15,929 nt of DNA from Sulfurimonas sp. (GCA_027066935.1 JAMOMX010000093.1:1-15929), one strand, 5' to 3'; shown: positions 1 to 7,886, numbered from the stretch's first letter. Made by a program: numbers and translations. Notes: generated by a model not told the origin, from the sequence alone.

Positions 1-69
1 AACGAAAATATGATTTCTGGCGGTGGCTCAAATATTGATATGGGCGAAATTAACGGTTGCTCTACATAA
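1..69 (+). CDS. C-terminal end of an unidentified protein (5' truncated)
   Basis: An open frame enters from the left edge and stops at TAA (67-69), giving 22 residues that include SGGGSNIDMGEINGCST at the C-terminus. The Gly/Ser-rich tail ending with a lone Cys near the terminus is not one I can assign to a family. It is convergent with the HIT gene, whose stop lies 48 bp away. The window holds too little to judge function. That it is a real coding end, rather than chance, is inferred from the frame being open to the edge and from the compact genome. Confidence 0.45.
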   Translation, partial: NENMISGGGSNIDMGEINGCST

Positions 70-77
70 TCTTTTTT

Positions 78-130
78 AAGCTAATATCTACCTTTTAATG
101 GGGATTGGTATTAGTTTTAAATATTAGCTT
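78..130. terminator. Weak inverted repeat between convergent genes, possible terminator
   Basis: AAGCTAATAT (78-87) is perfectly complementary to ATATTAGCTT (121-130), leaving a 33-nt loop. A smaller imperfect pairing (TACC near 89-92 with GGTA) could nest inside it. The right arm overlaps the last codons of the HIT gene. On the + strand the stem runs into only four U residues, and on the - strand it runs into A residues. It is therefore a poor intrinsic terminator, although its place between two converging genes fits that role. Confidence 0.3.
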
Positions 131-473
131 TTGGATTAGAATCGCTAAAGTGACCCCATTTAAGTTTAGCCCCACCAACTATATGAAAATGTAGATGTTT
201 TATCTCTTGAGCACCATTATTTCCGACATTAGTAATAACTCTATATCCATCTTTATCAATATTCATCTCTTTTGCTAGTTTTTGTATGAATTTAGTCATA
301 GATGACATCAACTCTGGTTCAACTTCATTAAAACTATCTACATGTATTTTTGGTATTGCTAAAACATGCACAGGTGCCTTTGGATTGATATCGTGAAATG
401 CTAAAAAATTCTCATTTTCTAAGACAATTTCTGATGGAATCTCTTTATTGATTATTTTACAAAATAAACACAT
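117..473 (-). CDS. HIT-family nucleotide-binding protein (Hint/HinT type)
   Basis: This is a 118-residue histidine-triad protein. The signature HLHFH lies at residues 93-97 and is followed by the family's IVGG. The family motif HxHxHxx places the third His (His97) as the nucleophile that attacks the phosphorus of nucleoside phosphoramidates or AMP-linked substrates. Cys2 and Cys5 (CLFC), with His44, match the zinc-binding positions seen in many bacterial Hint proteins. The length is normal for the family (about 110-120 aa) and there is no signal peptide, so it should be cytoplasmic. The ATG is supported by AAAAGGGT at 478-485. It is divergent from pheS; from memory, C. jejuni also has a HIT gene next to pheS. 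The natural substrate cannot be inferred here, though family members can hydrolyse aminoacyl-adenylates, which would suit a neighbour of an aminoacyl-tRNA synthetase. Confidence 0.93.
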   Translation of the reverse strand: MCLFCKIINKEIPSEIVLENENFLAFHDINPKAPVHVLAIPKIHVDSFNEVEPELMSSMTKFIQKLAKEMNIDKDGYRVITNVGNNGAQEIKHLHFHIVGGAKLKWGHFSDSNPKANI

Positions 474-508
474 TGTTACCCTTTTTATACTGAAAAGTAT
501 TTTGATTT

Positions 509-514
509 AATATA
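509..514 (-). promoter_or_regulatory. Possible -10 element for the HIT gene
   Basis: On the - strand this reads TATATT, about 36 nt upstream of the HIT start codon, leaving room for a leader of about 30 nt that contains the ribosome-binding site. A second candidate, TATAAA (484-489), lies too close to the start. The T-rich block typical of these promoters is weak here, so the assignment is tentative. Confidence 0.3.
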
Positions 515-522
515 ATTGTATC

Positions 523-580
523 ATAAGTAAGTGGGCATAAATAATTTTATTTATGAAGTTATTTATGCCCACTTACTTAT
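523..580. repeat. Perfect 22-bp inverted repeat in the HIT/pheS divergent spacer
   Basis: Arms 523-544 and 559-580 are exact reverse complements (22 of 22) around a 14-nt loop (545-558). The core AAGTGGGCATAAATAA is the only GC-containing part of an otherwise very AT-rich spacer. Neither side is followed by a T-run, and both flanking genes point away from it, so an intrinsic terminator is unlikely. It sits upstream of both predicted -10 elements (509-514 leftward, 618-623 rightward), so it is probably not transcribed from those promoters. It could be a palindromic operator, a small extragenic repeat element or a cruciform-forming site. No copy is seen elsewhere in the window. Confidence 0.85.
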
Positions 581-617
581 AAAATTACAAAAAAGCTATT
601 TATAACTTATTTTTAAG

Positions 618-623
618 TATAAT
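618..623 (+). promoter_or_regulatory. Predicted -10 box of the pheS promoter
   Basis: TATAAT is preceded by a T-rich stretch (TTATTTTTAAG, 607-617), the arrangement typical of the vegetative sigma factor in Campylobacterota, where a -35 box is often not recognisable. Transcription would start near 630, giving a leader of under 20 nt. That leaves no room for a leader peptide or a T-box. The promoter probably drives pheS-pheT-aroA-ispH. Confidence 0.65.
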
Positions 624-646
624 CTATTTTAAAATTTAATATACGG

Positions 647-1648
647 ATGAGACTATTGAAAGAATGGTATGACGCGATAAATGACGCTACAACTGTTGAG
701 CGCATTGAAGAGATAAGAATCTCTATATTTGGTAAAAAAGGTATTTTAGCAGCAGAGTTTGCTAAGATGAAAACTGCACCAAATGAAGAAAAATCACAAA
801 TAGCTAAAAAGTTAAATAAAGATAAGAGTTCATTAATGAATGAACTTACATCTAAAAAAACAGCATTACTAACTGAAGAATTAGAACTTGCTATGAAGGT
901 TGAGGGAGTTGATGTCTCACTTTTTAGTACAACTTCTCAAGCAGGTGCTTTGCATCCAGTAATGGAGACAATGGATAGAATTGTTGAGTATTTTGCATCT
1001 TTAAATTTTGCTGTCAAAACTGGCGGAATGGTGGAAAATGATTTTAATAATTTTGAAGCTTTAAATCTTCCTAAATATCACCCAGCTAGAGATATGCAAG
1101 ATACTTTTTATTTTAAAGATGAGATGTTACTTCGTACACACACCTCCCCAGTTCAAATTCGTACTATGATGGAAACAAAACCTCCTATTCGCATGATTGC
1201 TCCTGGTGCTGTGTTTCGTCGTGATTATGATCTAACTCATACTCCAATGTTTCACCAAATTGAGGGTCTTTTAGTTGATGATGAGAGCAAAGTATCGTTT
1301 GCTAACTTAAAATTCATTTTAGAAGATTTTTTAAAATATATGTTTGGAGAGGTTGAAGTTAGATTTCGTCCATCATTTTTCCCTTTTACTGAACCATCAG
1401 CAGAGGTAGATATCTCATGTGTATTTTGTAAGGGAAGTGGTTGCCGTGTATGTTCCCATACTGGTTGGCTAGAGGTTCTTGGTTGTGGAATAGTTGATCC
1501 AAATGTTTTTAAAGCGGTTAAATATAAAAATGTAAGTGGTTATGCTTTTGGTTTAGGAGTTGAGCGTTTTGCAATGCTTATACATCAAATAGGAGATTTG
1601 CGTTCATTATTTGAGGGTGATATTAAGCTGTTGGAGCAATTTAGATGA
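647..1648 (+). CDS. pheS: Phenylalanyl-tRNA synthetase alpha subunit
   Basis: This is the catalytic subunit of the (alpha-beta)2 enzyme that charges tRNA-Phe in the cytoplasm. An N-terminal helical coiled-coil region (about residues 1-90) precedes a class II synthetase core. It contains RTHTSPVQ (163-170), motif 2 with FRRD (190-193), EPSAEVD (249-255) and motif 3 GLGVERFAM (302-310), ending DLRSLFEGD...LLEQFR. A cysteine cluster CVFC-(4)-CRVC (Cys258, 261, 266, 269) sits just after EPSAEVD. Such an insert occurs in many PheS proteins and is absent from the E. coli one. The length (333 aa) is normal. The start is uncertain: the ATG at 647 has ACGG directly abutting it, whereas the in-frame TTG at 656 lies about 8 nt after GGA (645-647) and would remove three residues. 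It overlaps pheT by ATGA. Confidence 0.97.
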   Translation: MRLLKEWYDAINDATTVERIEEIRISIFGKKGILAAEFAKMKTAPNEEKSQIAKKLNKDKSSLMNELTSKKTALLTEELELAMKVEGVDVSLFSTTSQAGALHPVMETMDRIVEYFASLNFAVKTGGMVENDFNNFEALNLPKYHPARDMQDTFYFKDEMLLRTHTSPVQIRTMMETKPPIRMIAPGAVFRRDYDLTHTPMFHQIEGLLVDDESKVSFANLKFILEDFLKYMFGEVEVRFRPSFFPFTEPSAEVDISCVFCKGSGCRVCSHTGWLEVLGCGIVDPNVFKAVKYKNVSGYAFGLGVERFAMLIHQIGDLRSLFEGDIKLLEQFR

Positions 1649-3987
1649 TAGTTACTAGAAGTTGGTTAAATGAGTGGATAGATTTAGATGGAATTACAAC
1701 AGATGATTTGTGTAAAACATTCAATTCTATCGGTTTAGAAGTTGACAGAGTTCAAACTTATGATATTGCCAAAAAAATAATATTTGGAAAAGTTATAGAG
1801 TGTGAAAAACACCCAGATGCAGATAAGCTTAATGTATGTAAAGTAGATATTGGTACAAGTATTCGACAAATTGTATGTGGTGCTTCCAATGTCCGCGAGG
1901 GACTTACTGTAGTTGTTGCGACAATTGGTGCTGTGATGCCCAGTGGGCTTACAATCAAGCCAGTAAAACTTCGTGGTGTTGAATCAGAGGGTATGATTTG
2001 TTCAGCTACAGAGATAGGGCTTCCTGACTTTATGGATGGGATTATTGAAATTGATGAGAGTGTACAAGATGTTAAACTTGGATATGAAGTAAATGAACAT
2101 CTATTTTTTAATGATGATTTAATAGAGATAGAATTAACTGCTAACCGCGGAGATTGTTTAAGTATTCGTGGTGTCGCGCGTGACCTGAGTGCTGCATATA
2201 ATAGACCTCTTAAAAATGCAACAATCAATACTAATGAAGATAAAAGAATTGGCATAGGAAGAATTTTAAGTCTTTCTCATGATAAAGATTATGGAGTAAA
2301 CCTTAGATATAAAGCTGTTAATATCGAAAAACTGGTTTTACCATTTGTTATCAAACTAAGGCTAGCTCAAATAGAAGAAACAAGAGCATCTACAATACTT
2401 TCATTGATGTTATATGTCACCCATAGTAGTGGTGTAATACTAAGGGCATATGAAGATGAGTTTTTCAAAAATGACAATGATCAAATGGCTAAAATGGATT
2501 TAAGAGAAGATGAGCATGGTTTTGCTTGTATTATGTCTACAGATAATAAAAAAGCATCAACTATTGGTATTATTCAAGAGGAAGAATCTCTTGTAGATGT
2601 AGAGGAGGGTATTGTTTTAATAGAAGCGAGTTATATCCCACCAGACATCATCTCAAAACAGATGCAAGAATCAAAAATAAAAGCAGGACCACTTTACTAT
2701 AAAACATCTCGTGGTAGTGAGCCTGAACTCAATCAAGGCTTAGATTATTGTATAAAACTTATTGAGATAAACTCTAATTCATCTATATATGGTGGAGTTA
2801 TTGAGCTTTGTGATAACTATGAAGAGGCGATTATAAGTATTACAAAAGATGAAATTGATAATATTATTGGCGCAGATATTGATAAAACGGTAATTACTAA
2901 ACTTCTTCAAAATCTTGGGTTTAATACATCAAAATCACAAGGTAACACTTATGTTATATCAGTTCCAAGGTATCGTCATGATATTAAAAACAAACAAGAT
3001 ATAGTTGAAGAGATTGTTCGCCTTGTTGGGATAGACAACATACCATCAAAACCATTTGAACTTACAGAAGATAATAGATTAGAAGATGATTATTTTTGGT
3101 ATAAAAAACGTCGTATCTACAGACATAAAGCTGCTCAGAGTGGATTTTTTGAATCTATCCATTTTGCATTTGATGAGAAAAAAGTTTTAGAATCTTTTGG
3201 ATTTGATTGTATAGTTGAACAAAAAGCACTTTTAAATCCTATTGTAAATACTTTAGATACCTTAAGACCAACACTTTTAACGGGGCTTTTAAAAGCAGCT
3301 TCTTCTAATGCTAAAAATGGATATACATCAATAAGACTCTTTGAAATTGGTTCAGTTTTTGATAAAGAGCGAACTGAGAGTGTTAAGATGAGTATGCTTT
3401 TTAGTGGAGCGATAGAGCAAGACTCTATTCGTAACTCTGGGAAACCGTCTAAAATAGACTTTGCTTTATTTGTGCAAAAGATATCAGATATAATTGGTGA
3501 ATTTGAGCTTGTTCAAAATGAAACAACTCACACTTTATCTAATAAATATCAATCTGCAAATATTTTAATTGATGGAGATGTTATTGGTGAGTTGTTTCGT
3601 GTACATCCAAGCGTTGAGGATTCATATGATTTAGATACAACTTATCTATGTGAATTAGATTTTGATAAGTTATCATTTGCTTTAAAAGTAGCACAAAAAA
3701 CTTCTAAATATCAAGTGTCTTTTAAAGATTTAAGTTTAATTATGCCAAAGTCAATGTGTTACGAAGAGGTTAAAACTGTAATTGATTCTAGTGATGTAAA
3801 TAATTTAATTCGTTTCTATCCGGTTGATAAATATACAGATGAGTCTCTTGGTGAAAATATGAGTCTCTCTATCCGTTTTGTACTTCAATCAGAGATAAAA
3901 ACATTAGAAGAAGATGATATAAATATGGCAATGGACACTATATTAAGTGCTGTTGGTTCAAAATTAGGAATTGGGCTTAGAAAATAA
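1645..3987 (+). CDS. pheT: Phenylalanyl-tRNA synthetase beta subunit
   Basis: This is the large subunit of PheRS (780 aa, usual 760-800). Domain order: N-terminal tRNA-binding OB-fold (about 40-150, with HPDADKLNVCKVD at 56-68), the ELTANRGDCLS segment (163-173), a B3/B4 editing-domain region (about 205-385), B5 (about 395-465, ending VPRYRHDIKNKQDIVEEIVR), a catalytically inactive class II-like core (about 470-680) and the C-terminal anticodon-binding FDX-ACB fold (about 687-780). The B3/B4 region is odd. At the place of the GQPMHAFD motif it reads GVILRAYE (263-270), and the segment matching HTDASHRYERG is also degraded, although RG and the Glu of VLIEAS are kept. Editing of Tyr-tRNA-Phe may be altered or lost. 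Start and stop overlap the neighbours (ATGA with pheS; TAATG with aroA), implying translational coupling. Confidence 0.97.
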   Translation: MIVTRSWLNEWIDLDGITTDDLCKTFNSIGLEVDRVQTYDIAKKIIFGKVIECEKHPDADKLNVCKVDIGTSIRQIVCGASNVREGLTVVVATIGAVMPSGLTIKPVKLRGVESEGMICSATEIGLPDFMDGIIEIDESVQDVKLGYEVNEHLFFNDDLIEIELTANRGDCLSIRGVARDLSAAYNRPLKNATINTNEDKRIGIGRILSLSHDKDYGVNLRYKAVNIEKLVLPFVIKLRLAQIEETRASTILSLMLYVTHSSGVILRAYEDEFFKNDNDQMAKMDLREDEHGFACIMSTDNKKASTIGIIQEEESLVDVEEGIVLIEASYIPPDIISKQMQESKIKAGPLYYKTSRGSEPELNQGLDYCIKLIEINSNSSIYGGVIELCDNYEEAIISITKDEIDNIIGADIDKTVITKLLQNLGFNTSKSQGNTYVISVPRYRHDIKNKQDIVEEIVRLVGIDNIPSKPFELTEDNRLEDDYFWYKKRRIYRHKAAQSGFFESIHFAFDEKKVLESFGFDCIVEQKALLNPIVNTLDTLRPTLLTGLLKAASSNAKNGYTSIRLFEIGSVFDKERTESVKMSMLFSGAIEQDSIRNSGKPSKIDFALFVQKISDIIGEFELVQNETTHTLSNKYQSANILIDGDVIGELFRVHPSVEDSYDLDTTYLCELDFDKLSFALKVAQKTSKYQVSFKDLSLIMPKSMCYEEVKTVIDSSDVNNLIRFYPVDKYTDESLGENMSLSIRFVLQSEIKTLEEDDINMAMDTILSAVGSKLGIGLRK

Positions 3988-5282
3988 TGAGTAAAGTAGA
4001 AGTTAAAAAAGCAAATAGTTTTTCTTTAAATATATCAAATATAGCTCCTGATAAATCAATATCTCATCGTAGTGTTATGTTTAGTATGTTAGCAAATGGT
4101 GAGAGTCAAATCACTAATTTTTTGCGTGCTGAGGATACATTAAACTCTTTAGAAATTGTAAAAAATTTAGGTGCTAAAGTTATTGATGATGGTACTACTA
4201 TTAAGATAAGTTCAGATGGTATTAAAGAGCCGTTTGAAATCCTTGATTGTGGTAACTCTGGAACAGGTATGAGGCTTTTTTGTGGTCTTTTAAGCTCTGC
4301 TAATGGTCATTTTATTTTAACTGGGGATAAATATTTACGTAAGCGACCAATGAAAAGAGTCACAACACCTCTTCGCTCAATTGGTGCAATAATTGATGCT
4401 CGAGATGATTCAAACTTGGCTCCATTGAGCATAAGGGGAGCATCTCTAAAAGCTTTTAATTATGAGTCTAAAATTGCATCTGCTCAAGTGAAGTCTTGTA
4501 TGATTTTAGCAGCTCTTAGAGCTGATGGAGTTTGTTCATACACTGAGCCAGAACTATCTCGTGATCATACTGAGAGAATGTTAAAAGGGATGGGAGCTGA
4601 TGTAGTTGTTGATGGACTTAAAACTACAATTAAGCCAATGAAAAACTTATTAAAACCTTTAGTTATTCGTGTGCCTGCTGATCCATCAAGTGCATTTTTC
4701 TTTGCTGTAGCTGCTGCTATTACGCCTGATTCAACTGTAGTGCTACAAGGGATTACTCTTAATCCAACAAGAATAGAAGCTTTTAAAGCATTACAGAGGA
4801 TGGGTGCAGATATAACTTATGATTTAACAGATGATAAGTATGAACCTATTGGAAATATTACAGTAAAACAAGCTCCTTTACATGCAATTACAATTGAAGA
4901 AAATATCTCATGGTTAATTGATGAACTTCCAGCTCTCTCAATTGCTATGGCTTGTGCAACAGGTACTAGTGTAGTTAAAAATGCTGAAGAACTTCGTGTA
5001 AAAGAGAGTGACAGGATTTCAACTGTTGTTGATGGGTTAAATGCTTGTGGGATAAAAACTACTGAATATAATGATGGATATACTGTAACTGGTGGGATTT
5101 TAAATAGCGCAACAATAGACAGCGACGGTGATCATAGAATCGCAATGAGCTTTATAATTGCAGGTTTAAGATGTGGTATGCAAGTTACTGATTTAGATTG
5201 TATAAATACATCTTTTCCAAACTTTTTTGAACTTTTAGAAAAAATTACAGAAATTAGTCATAGCAAACTTGATTTAGAATAA
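3987..5282 (+). CDS. aroA: 3-phosphoshikimate 1-carboxyvinyltransferase (EPSP synthase)
   Basis: AroA transfers the enolpyruvyl group of PEP to shikimate-3-phosphate, the sixth step of the shikimate pathway, in the cytoplasm. Visible motifs: DKSISHR (22-28), GNSGTGMR (89-96), KRPMKR (119-124), SAQVKS (165-170), SRDHTE (191-196), DPSSAFFFA (232-240), NPTR (259-262), DELPA (312-316, Asp312 as catalytic base), RVKESDR (337-343, Glu340) and DGDHRIAMS (380-388). SRDHTE, SAQVK and NPTR fit the class II EPSP synthase signatures. The PEP-site glycine of GNSGTGMR is kept, whereas the classic glyphosate-tolerant class II enzyme has Ala there. The 431-aa length is normal. The ribosome-binding site is poor and the ATG overlaps the pheT stop by one base, so translation probably relies on coupling. 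Its place after pheST links Phe precursor supply with Phe charging. Confidence 0.97.
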   Translation: MSKVEVKKANSFSLNISNIAPDKSISHRSVMFSMLANGESQITNFLRAEDTLNSLEIVKNLGAKVIDDGTTIKISSDGIKEPFEILDCGNSGTGMRLFCGLLSSANGHFILTGDKYLRKRPMKRVTTPLRSIGAIIDARDDSNLAPLSIRGASLKAFNYESKIASAQVKSCMILAALRADGVCSYTEPELSRDHTERMLKGMGADVVVDGLKTTIKPMKNLLKPLVIRVPADPSSAFFFAVAAAITPDSTVVLQGITLNPTRIEAFKALQRMGADITYDLTDDKYEPIGNITVKQAPLHAITIEENISWLIDELPALSIAMACATGTSVVKNAEELRVKESDRISTVVDGLNACGIKTTEYNDGYTVTGGILNSATIDSDGDHRIAMSFIIAGLRCGMQVTDLDCINTSFPNFFELLEKITEISHSKLDLE

Positions 5283-5295
5283 CAAGGGTTGCATT

Positions 5296-6126
5296 ATGAA
5301 AATTGAACTAGCTGAGAGTTATGGTTTTTGCTTCGGTGTAAAAAGAGCGATTAAAATTGCTGAAGAAAATAAAAACTCTTCAACTTATGGACCGCTCATT
5401 CATAACTCTAAAGAGATAGCTAGACTTGAGCAAGATTATCAAGTTGGTCTTACAGATAACCATACTATATTTAAAGAGGGTGAAAAAGCAATTGTCCGTA
5501 CTCATGGGATACAAAAACATGAACTCGCAGAATTAAAGCAAAACAATGTAGATGTAGTTGATGCAACATGTCCTTATGTTACAAAACCACAAGAGATCGC
5601 GCAAGAGATGAGTGAAGCTGGATATAGTGTAGTTATATTTGGAGATGAAGCACATCCTGAGATAAAAGGTGTTAAATCATACGCCACTCATGGGGCATTA
5701 GTTGTGACAACTTCTAAAGAGTTAGAATATATAAAACTTCGAGAAAAAGTTGCTTTAATAGCACAGACTACTAGAAAAGTTGAAGACTATATGGAAGTTG
5801 CTAACTACCTTATACCTAGACATAAAGAGGTTAGAGTTTTTAATACTATCTGTAATGCAACATTTGAAAACCAAGAAGCAGTTTTAAATATATCAAAAAT
5901 GGCTGATATAATGTTGGTGATAGGTGGTAAAAACTCATCTAATACTAAGCAGTTATTTAGTATATCACATGACAATTGTGAAAATAGTTACCACATAGAA
6001 GATGAAAATGATTTAGATTATAGTTGGTTTAAAGACAAAATTTTTTGTGGTATAAGTGCTGGAGCTTCCACACCTGATTGGATTATTCAAAATGTCATTG
6101 ATGCCTTGCAAAAAAATATTAAATAA
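5296..6126 (+). CDS. ispH: 4-hydroxy-3-methylbut-2-enyl diphosphate reductase
   Basis: IspH (LytB) reduces HMBPP to IPP and DMAPP in the last step of the MEP pathway, using a [4Fe-4S] cluster. The three cluster cysteines are present: Cys12 (GFCFGVKRA), Cys92 (DATCPYV) and Cys186 (NTICNAT). Substrate-site residues are also visible: His36, His70 (RTHG), His120 with Glu122 (AHPEIKG; this Glu is the proton relay in E. coli), Thr158-Thr159 (QTT), SSN (214-216) and Ser257 (SAGAS). At 276 aa it is at the short end of the family, lacking the C-terminal extension of the 316-aa E. coli protein. The ATG follows aroA by 13 bp, with AAGGG (5284-5288) as the ribosome-binding site. It is probably co-transcribed with pheST-aroA; from memory the same order exists in C. 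jejuni. Confidence 0.97.
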   Translation: MKIELAESYGFCFGVKRAIKIAEENKNSSTYGPLIHNSKEIARLEQDYQVGLTDNHTIFKEGEKAIVRTHGIQKHELAELKQNNVDVVDATCPYVTKPQEIAQEMSEAGYSVVIFGDEAHPEIKGVKSYATHGALVVTTSKELEYIKLREKVALIAQTTRKVEDYMEVANYLIPRHKEVRVFNTICNATFENQEAVLNISKMADIMLVIGGKNSSNTKQLFSISHDNCENSYHIEDENDLDYSWFKDKIFCGISAGASTPDWIIQNVIDALQKNIK

Positions 6127-6186
6127 CAAATTACCCATTTTTTACTAAAAAATTACAATTTTATATCAAATCAACCTTTATTTAGG

Positions 6187-6192
6187 TATAAT
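6187..6192 (+). promoter_or_regulatory. Predicted -10 box of the rpsA promoter
   Basis: TATAAT follows a T-rich stretch (CCTTTATTTAGG, 6175-6186) in the 97-bp ispH-rpsA gap. Transcription would begin near 6199. A strong ribosome-binding site, AGAGGA (6212-6217), precedes the ATG at 6224. This gives rpsA and the two genes after it their own promoter, in keeping with the high demand for S1 compared with IspH. No clear terminator for the ispH transcript is visible in the gap. Confidence 0.65.
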
Positions 6193-6223
6193 CACGCAAT
6201 TTTTATGTAACAGAGGATAGGTA

Positions 6224-7885
6224 ATGGCGTTCGATAACGAATCATTTGATGAAGAAGAAAATTTTGCAGAGATGTTTGCTGCAAGTGAGAAAAAACAAAA
6301 TACAAGTAACCGTATAGTTGAGGGTGAATTAGTTGAGCTACAGCTTGATGACAATAGAGCATTAGTTGGTGTTGGTGATAAATCAGAGGGTATCTTAAAC
6401 CTTGATGAGATTAGAGATGAAGCTGGTGAGCTGATTTTTGGTCTTGGTGATAAAATCAAAGTTATGATAACAGGATACTACAATGAGCGTCCTAAAATTT
6501 CATATAAAAAAGTTTTAGAGCAAGAAAAAACTTTAGAATTTATTGAAGCTAATAAAGATGACTTTGAAGATTTAATCATTGAGGGTGTAATAACTAAGAA
6601 GAATCGTGGCGGATATGTTGTAGAAGCTGATACAGTTTCTTTCTTTATGCCTCGTTCTTTAGCAGCATTTAAAGATACTGATGATGTGATTGGTCGTAAG
6701 ATTAAAGCACAAGTTATTAAAATTGATGCAGATGAAAATTCTATTGTGATCTCTCGTCGTAAACTTTTCAATGAAGAGCGTAAGCGTAAAAAAGAGATTA
6801 TTGATAAGCTTATGGAAGAAGACACAATTGTAGAGGGTGAGATTAAAAAAATCACTTCTTATGGTATGTTTGTTGATGTTGGTGGTGCTGATGGTCTTGT
6901 TCACTATAATGAGATCTCTTATAAAGGTCCAGTTAACCCGTCAAAACTTTATAAAGAGGGTGATATCGTAACTGTTAAAGCTATCTCTTATGATAAAGAT
7001 AAAAGACATCTTTCACTTTCTATAAAAGCTGTTCAACCTGATCCTTGGGCAGAAGTTGAATCAGAGTTAGACGAGGGTGATACTATCACTGTTACAGTTT
7101 CAAATATTGAAGCTTATGGTGTTTTTGTTGATCTTGGAAATGATATTGAAGGTTTCTTACATATCTCTGAGATCTCTTGGGATAAAAATGTTAAAAACCC
7201 AAATGACTACTTAAGTGTTGATCAAGAGATTGATGTTGAAGTTATTGAGATTAATTCAAAAACTCATAAACTTCGTGTATCACTTAAAAAACTTCTTGCA
7301 AAACCATTTGATGAGTTTATTAAAAATTACCGCGAGGGTGATGTAGTTACTGGTACAATCACATCTTTAACTGATTTTGGTGCATTTGTTCGTATCGCTG
7401 GAGTTGAGGGGCTTTTACATAATCAAGATATCTCTTGGGATAAAAATACAAAATGTAAAGATGTTTTAAAATCTGGTGAAGAGATTGAAGTAAAAATTGC
7501 TAAAATCAATGCAGAAGATCAAAAAATATCTTTAAATAGAAAAACTCTTTTAGAGTCACCAATTGATACTTTTGCAAAAACTCATAAAGTAAATACACCT
7601 ATCACCGGAACAATTCGTGATATTAAAGATTTTGGTATATTTATCTCTCTTAAAGATGGTGTTGACGCACTTATTCGTGATGAAGATTTATCTCCATTAA
7701 ATAAAGAGGAATTAGAAGCTGGTCAAGAGATTGAAGCTGCTATTGCTGTTATCGATACAAAACGTGATCGTATCCGTTTATCTGTTAAAAAATTAGATTA
7801 TATAAAAAATCAAGTTATGCTTGAAGAGATCAACGATAATGAATCACACTCTTTAGGTGATTTAATAAAAGATAAATTTAAGTAA
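6224..7885 (+). CDS. rpsA: 30S ribosomal protein S1
   Basis: S1 binds mRNA single strands and helps initiation on the 30S subunit. Six S1 (OB-fold) repeats can be laid out: about residues 30-97, 117-182, 201-270, 286-356, 372-441 and 457-525. Repeats 1 and 2 are the divergent ones, which in the family dock S1 to the ribosome. Repeats 3-6 carry the RNA-binding pattern G.(I/V)..(I/Y).(Y/F)G.FV...G..G(L/F)(L/V)H, for example ITSYGMFVDVGGADGLVHYN at 209-228. The acidic N-terminus (MAFDNESFDEEENF) is usual. The 553-aa length is close to the 557 of E. coli, so this is the full six-domain form. Repeats 4 and 5 share an exact 18-nt run (7172-7189 and 7430-7447) encoding the ISWDKN stretch, a relic of duplication or of codon constraint. 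The unknown gene downstream begins one base after the stop. Confidence 0.97.
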   Translation: MAFDNESFDEEENFAEMFAASEKKQNTSNRIVEGELVELQLDDNRALVGVGDKSEGILNLDEIRDEAGELIFGLGDKIKVMITGYYNERPKISYKKVLEQEKTLEFIEANKDDFEDLIIEGVITKKNRGGYVVEADTVSFFMPRSLAAFKDTDDVIGRKIKAQVIKIDADENSIVISRRKLFNEERKRKKEIIDKLMEEDTIVEGEIKKITSYGMFVDVGGADGLVHYNEISYKGPVNPSKLYKEGDIVTVKAISYDKDKRHLSLSIKAVQPDPWAEVESELDEGDTITVTVSNIEAYGVFVDLGNDIEGFLHISEISWDKNVKNPNDYLSVDQEIDVEVIEINSKTHKLRVSLKKLLAKPFDEFIKNYREGDVVTGTITSLTDFGAFVRIAGVEGLLHNQDISWDKNTKCKDVLKSGEEIEVKIAKINAEDQKISLNRKTLLESPIDTFAKTHKVNTPITGTIRDIKDFGIFISLKDGVDALIRDEDLSPLNKEELEAGQEIEAAIAVIDTKRDRIRLSVKKLDYIKNQVMLEEINDNESHSLGDLIKDKFK

Positions 7886-7886
7886 A

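Noticed and set aside
523..646. Attenuator or T-box leader controlling pheST
   Set aside because: The predicted start point near 630 leaves a leader under 20 nt, no Phe-rich leader peptide is visible, and the palindrome is upstream of the promoter and lacks a T-run.
1758..2255. 165-codon open frame antisense to pheT
   Set aside because: It is a shadow of the coding frame: low-complexity Ser/Ile-rich translation and full overlap with conserved PheT domains.
6137..6153. ATTTTTTA-C-TAAAAAAT palindrome after ispH, possible terminator
   Set aside because: It is made of A and T only with a one-base centre, so it cannot form a stable hairpin. It is expected by chance in this base composition.
6178..6904. 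Three antisense frames opposite the start of rpsA
   Set aside because: Their Ser/Ile/Asn-rich translations mirror the acidic S1 codons, with no family resemblance.
7172..7447. 18-nt exact direct repeat (7172-7189 and 7430-7447) as a mobile or recombination site
   Set aside because: It falls at the same position of S1 repeats 4 and 5 and encodes the same ISWDKN stretch, so domain duplication explains it.
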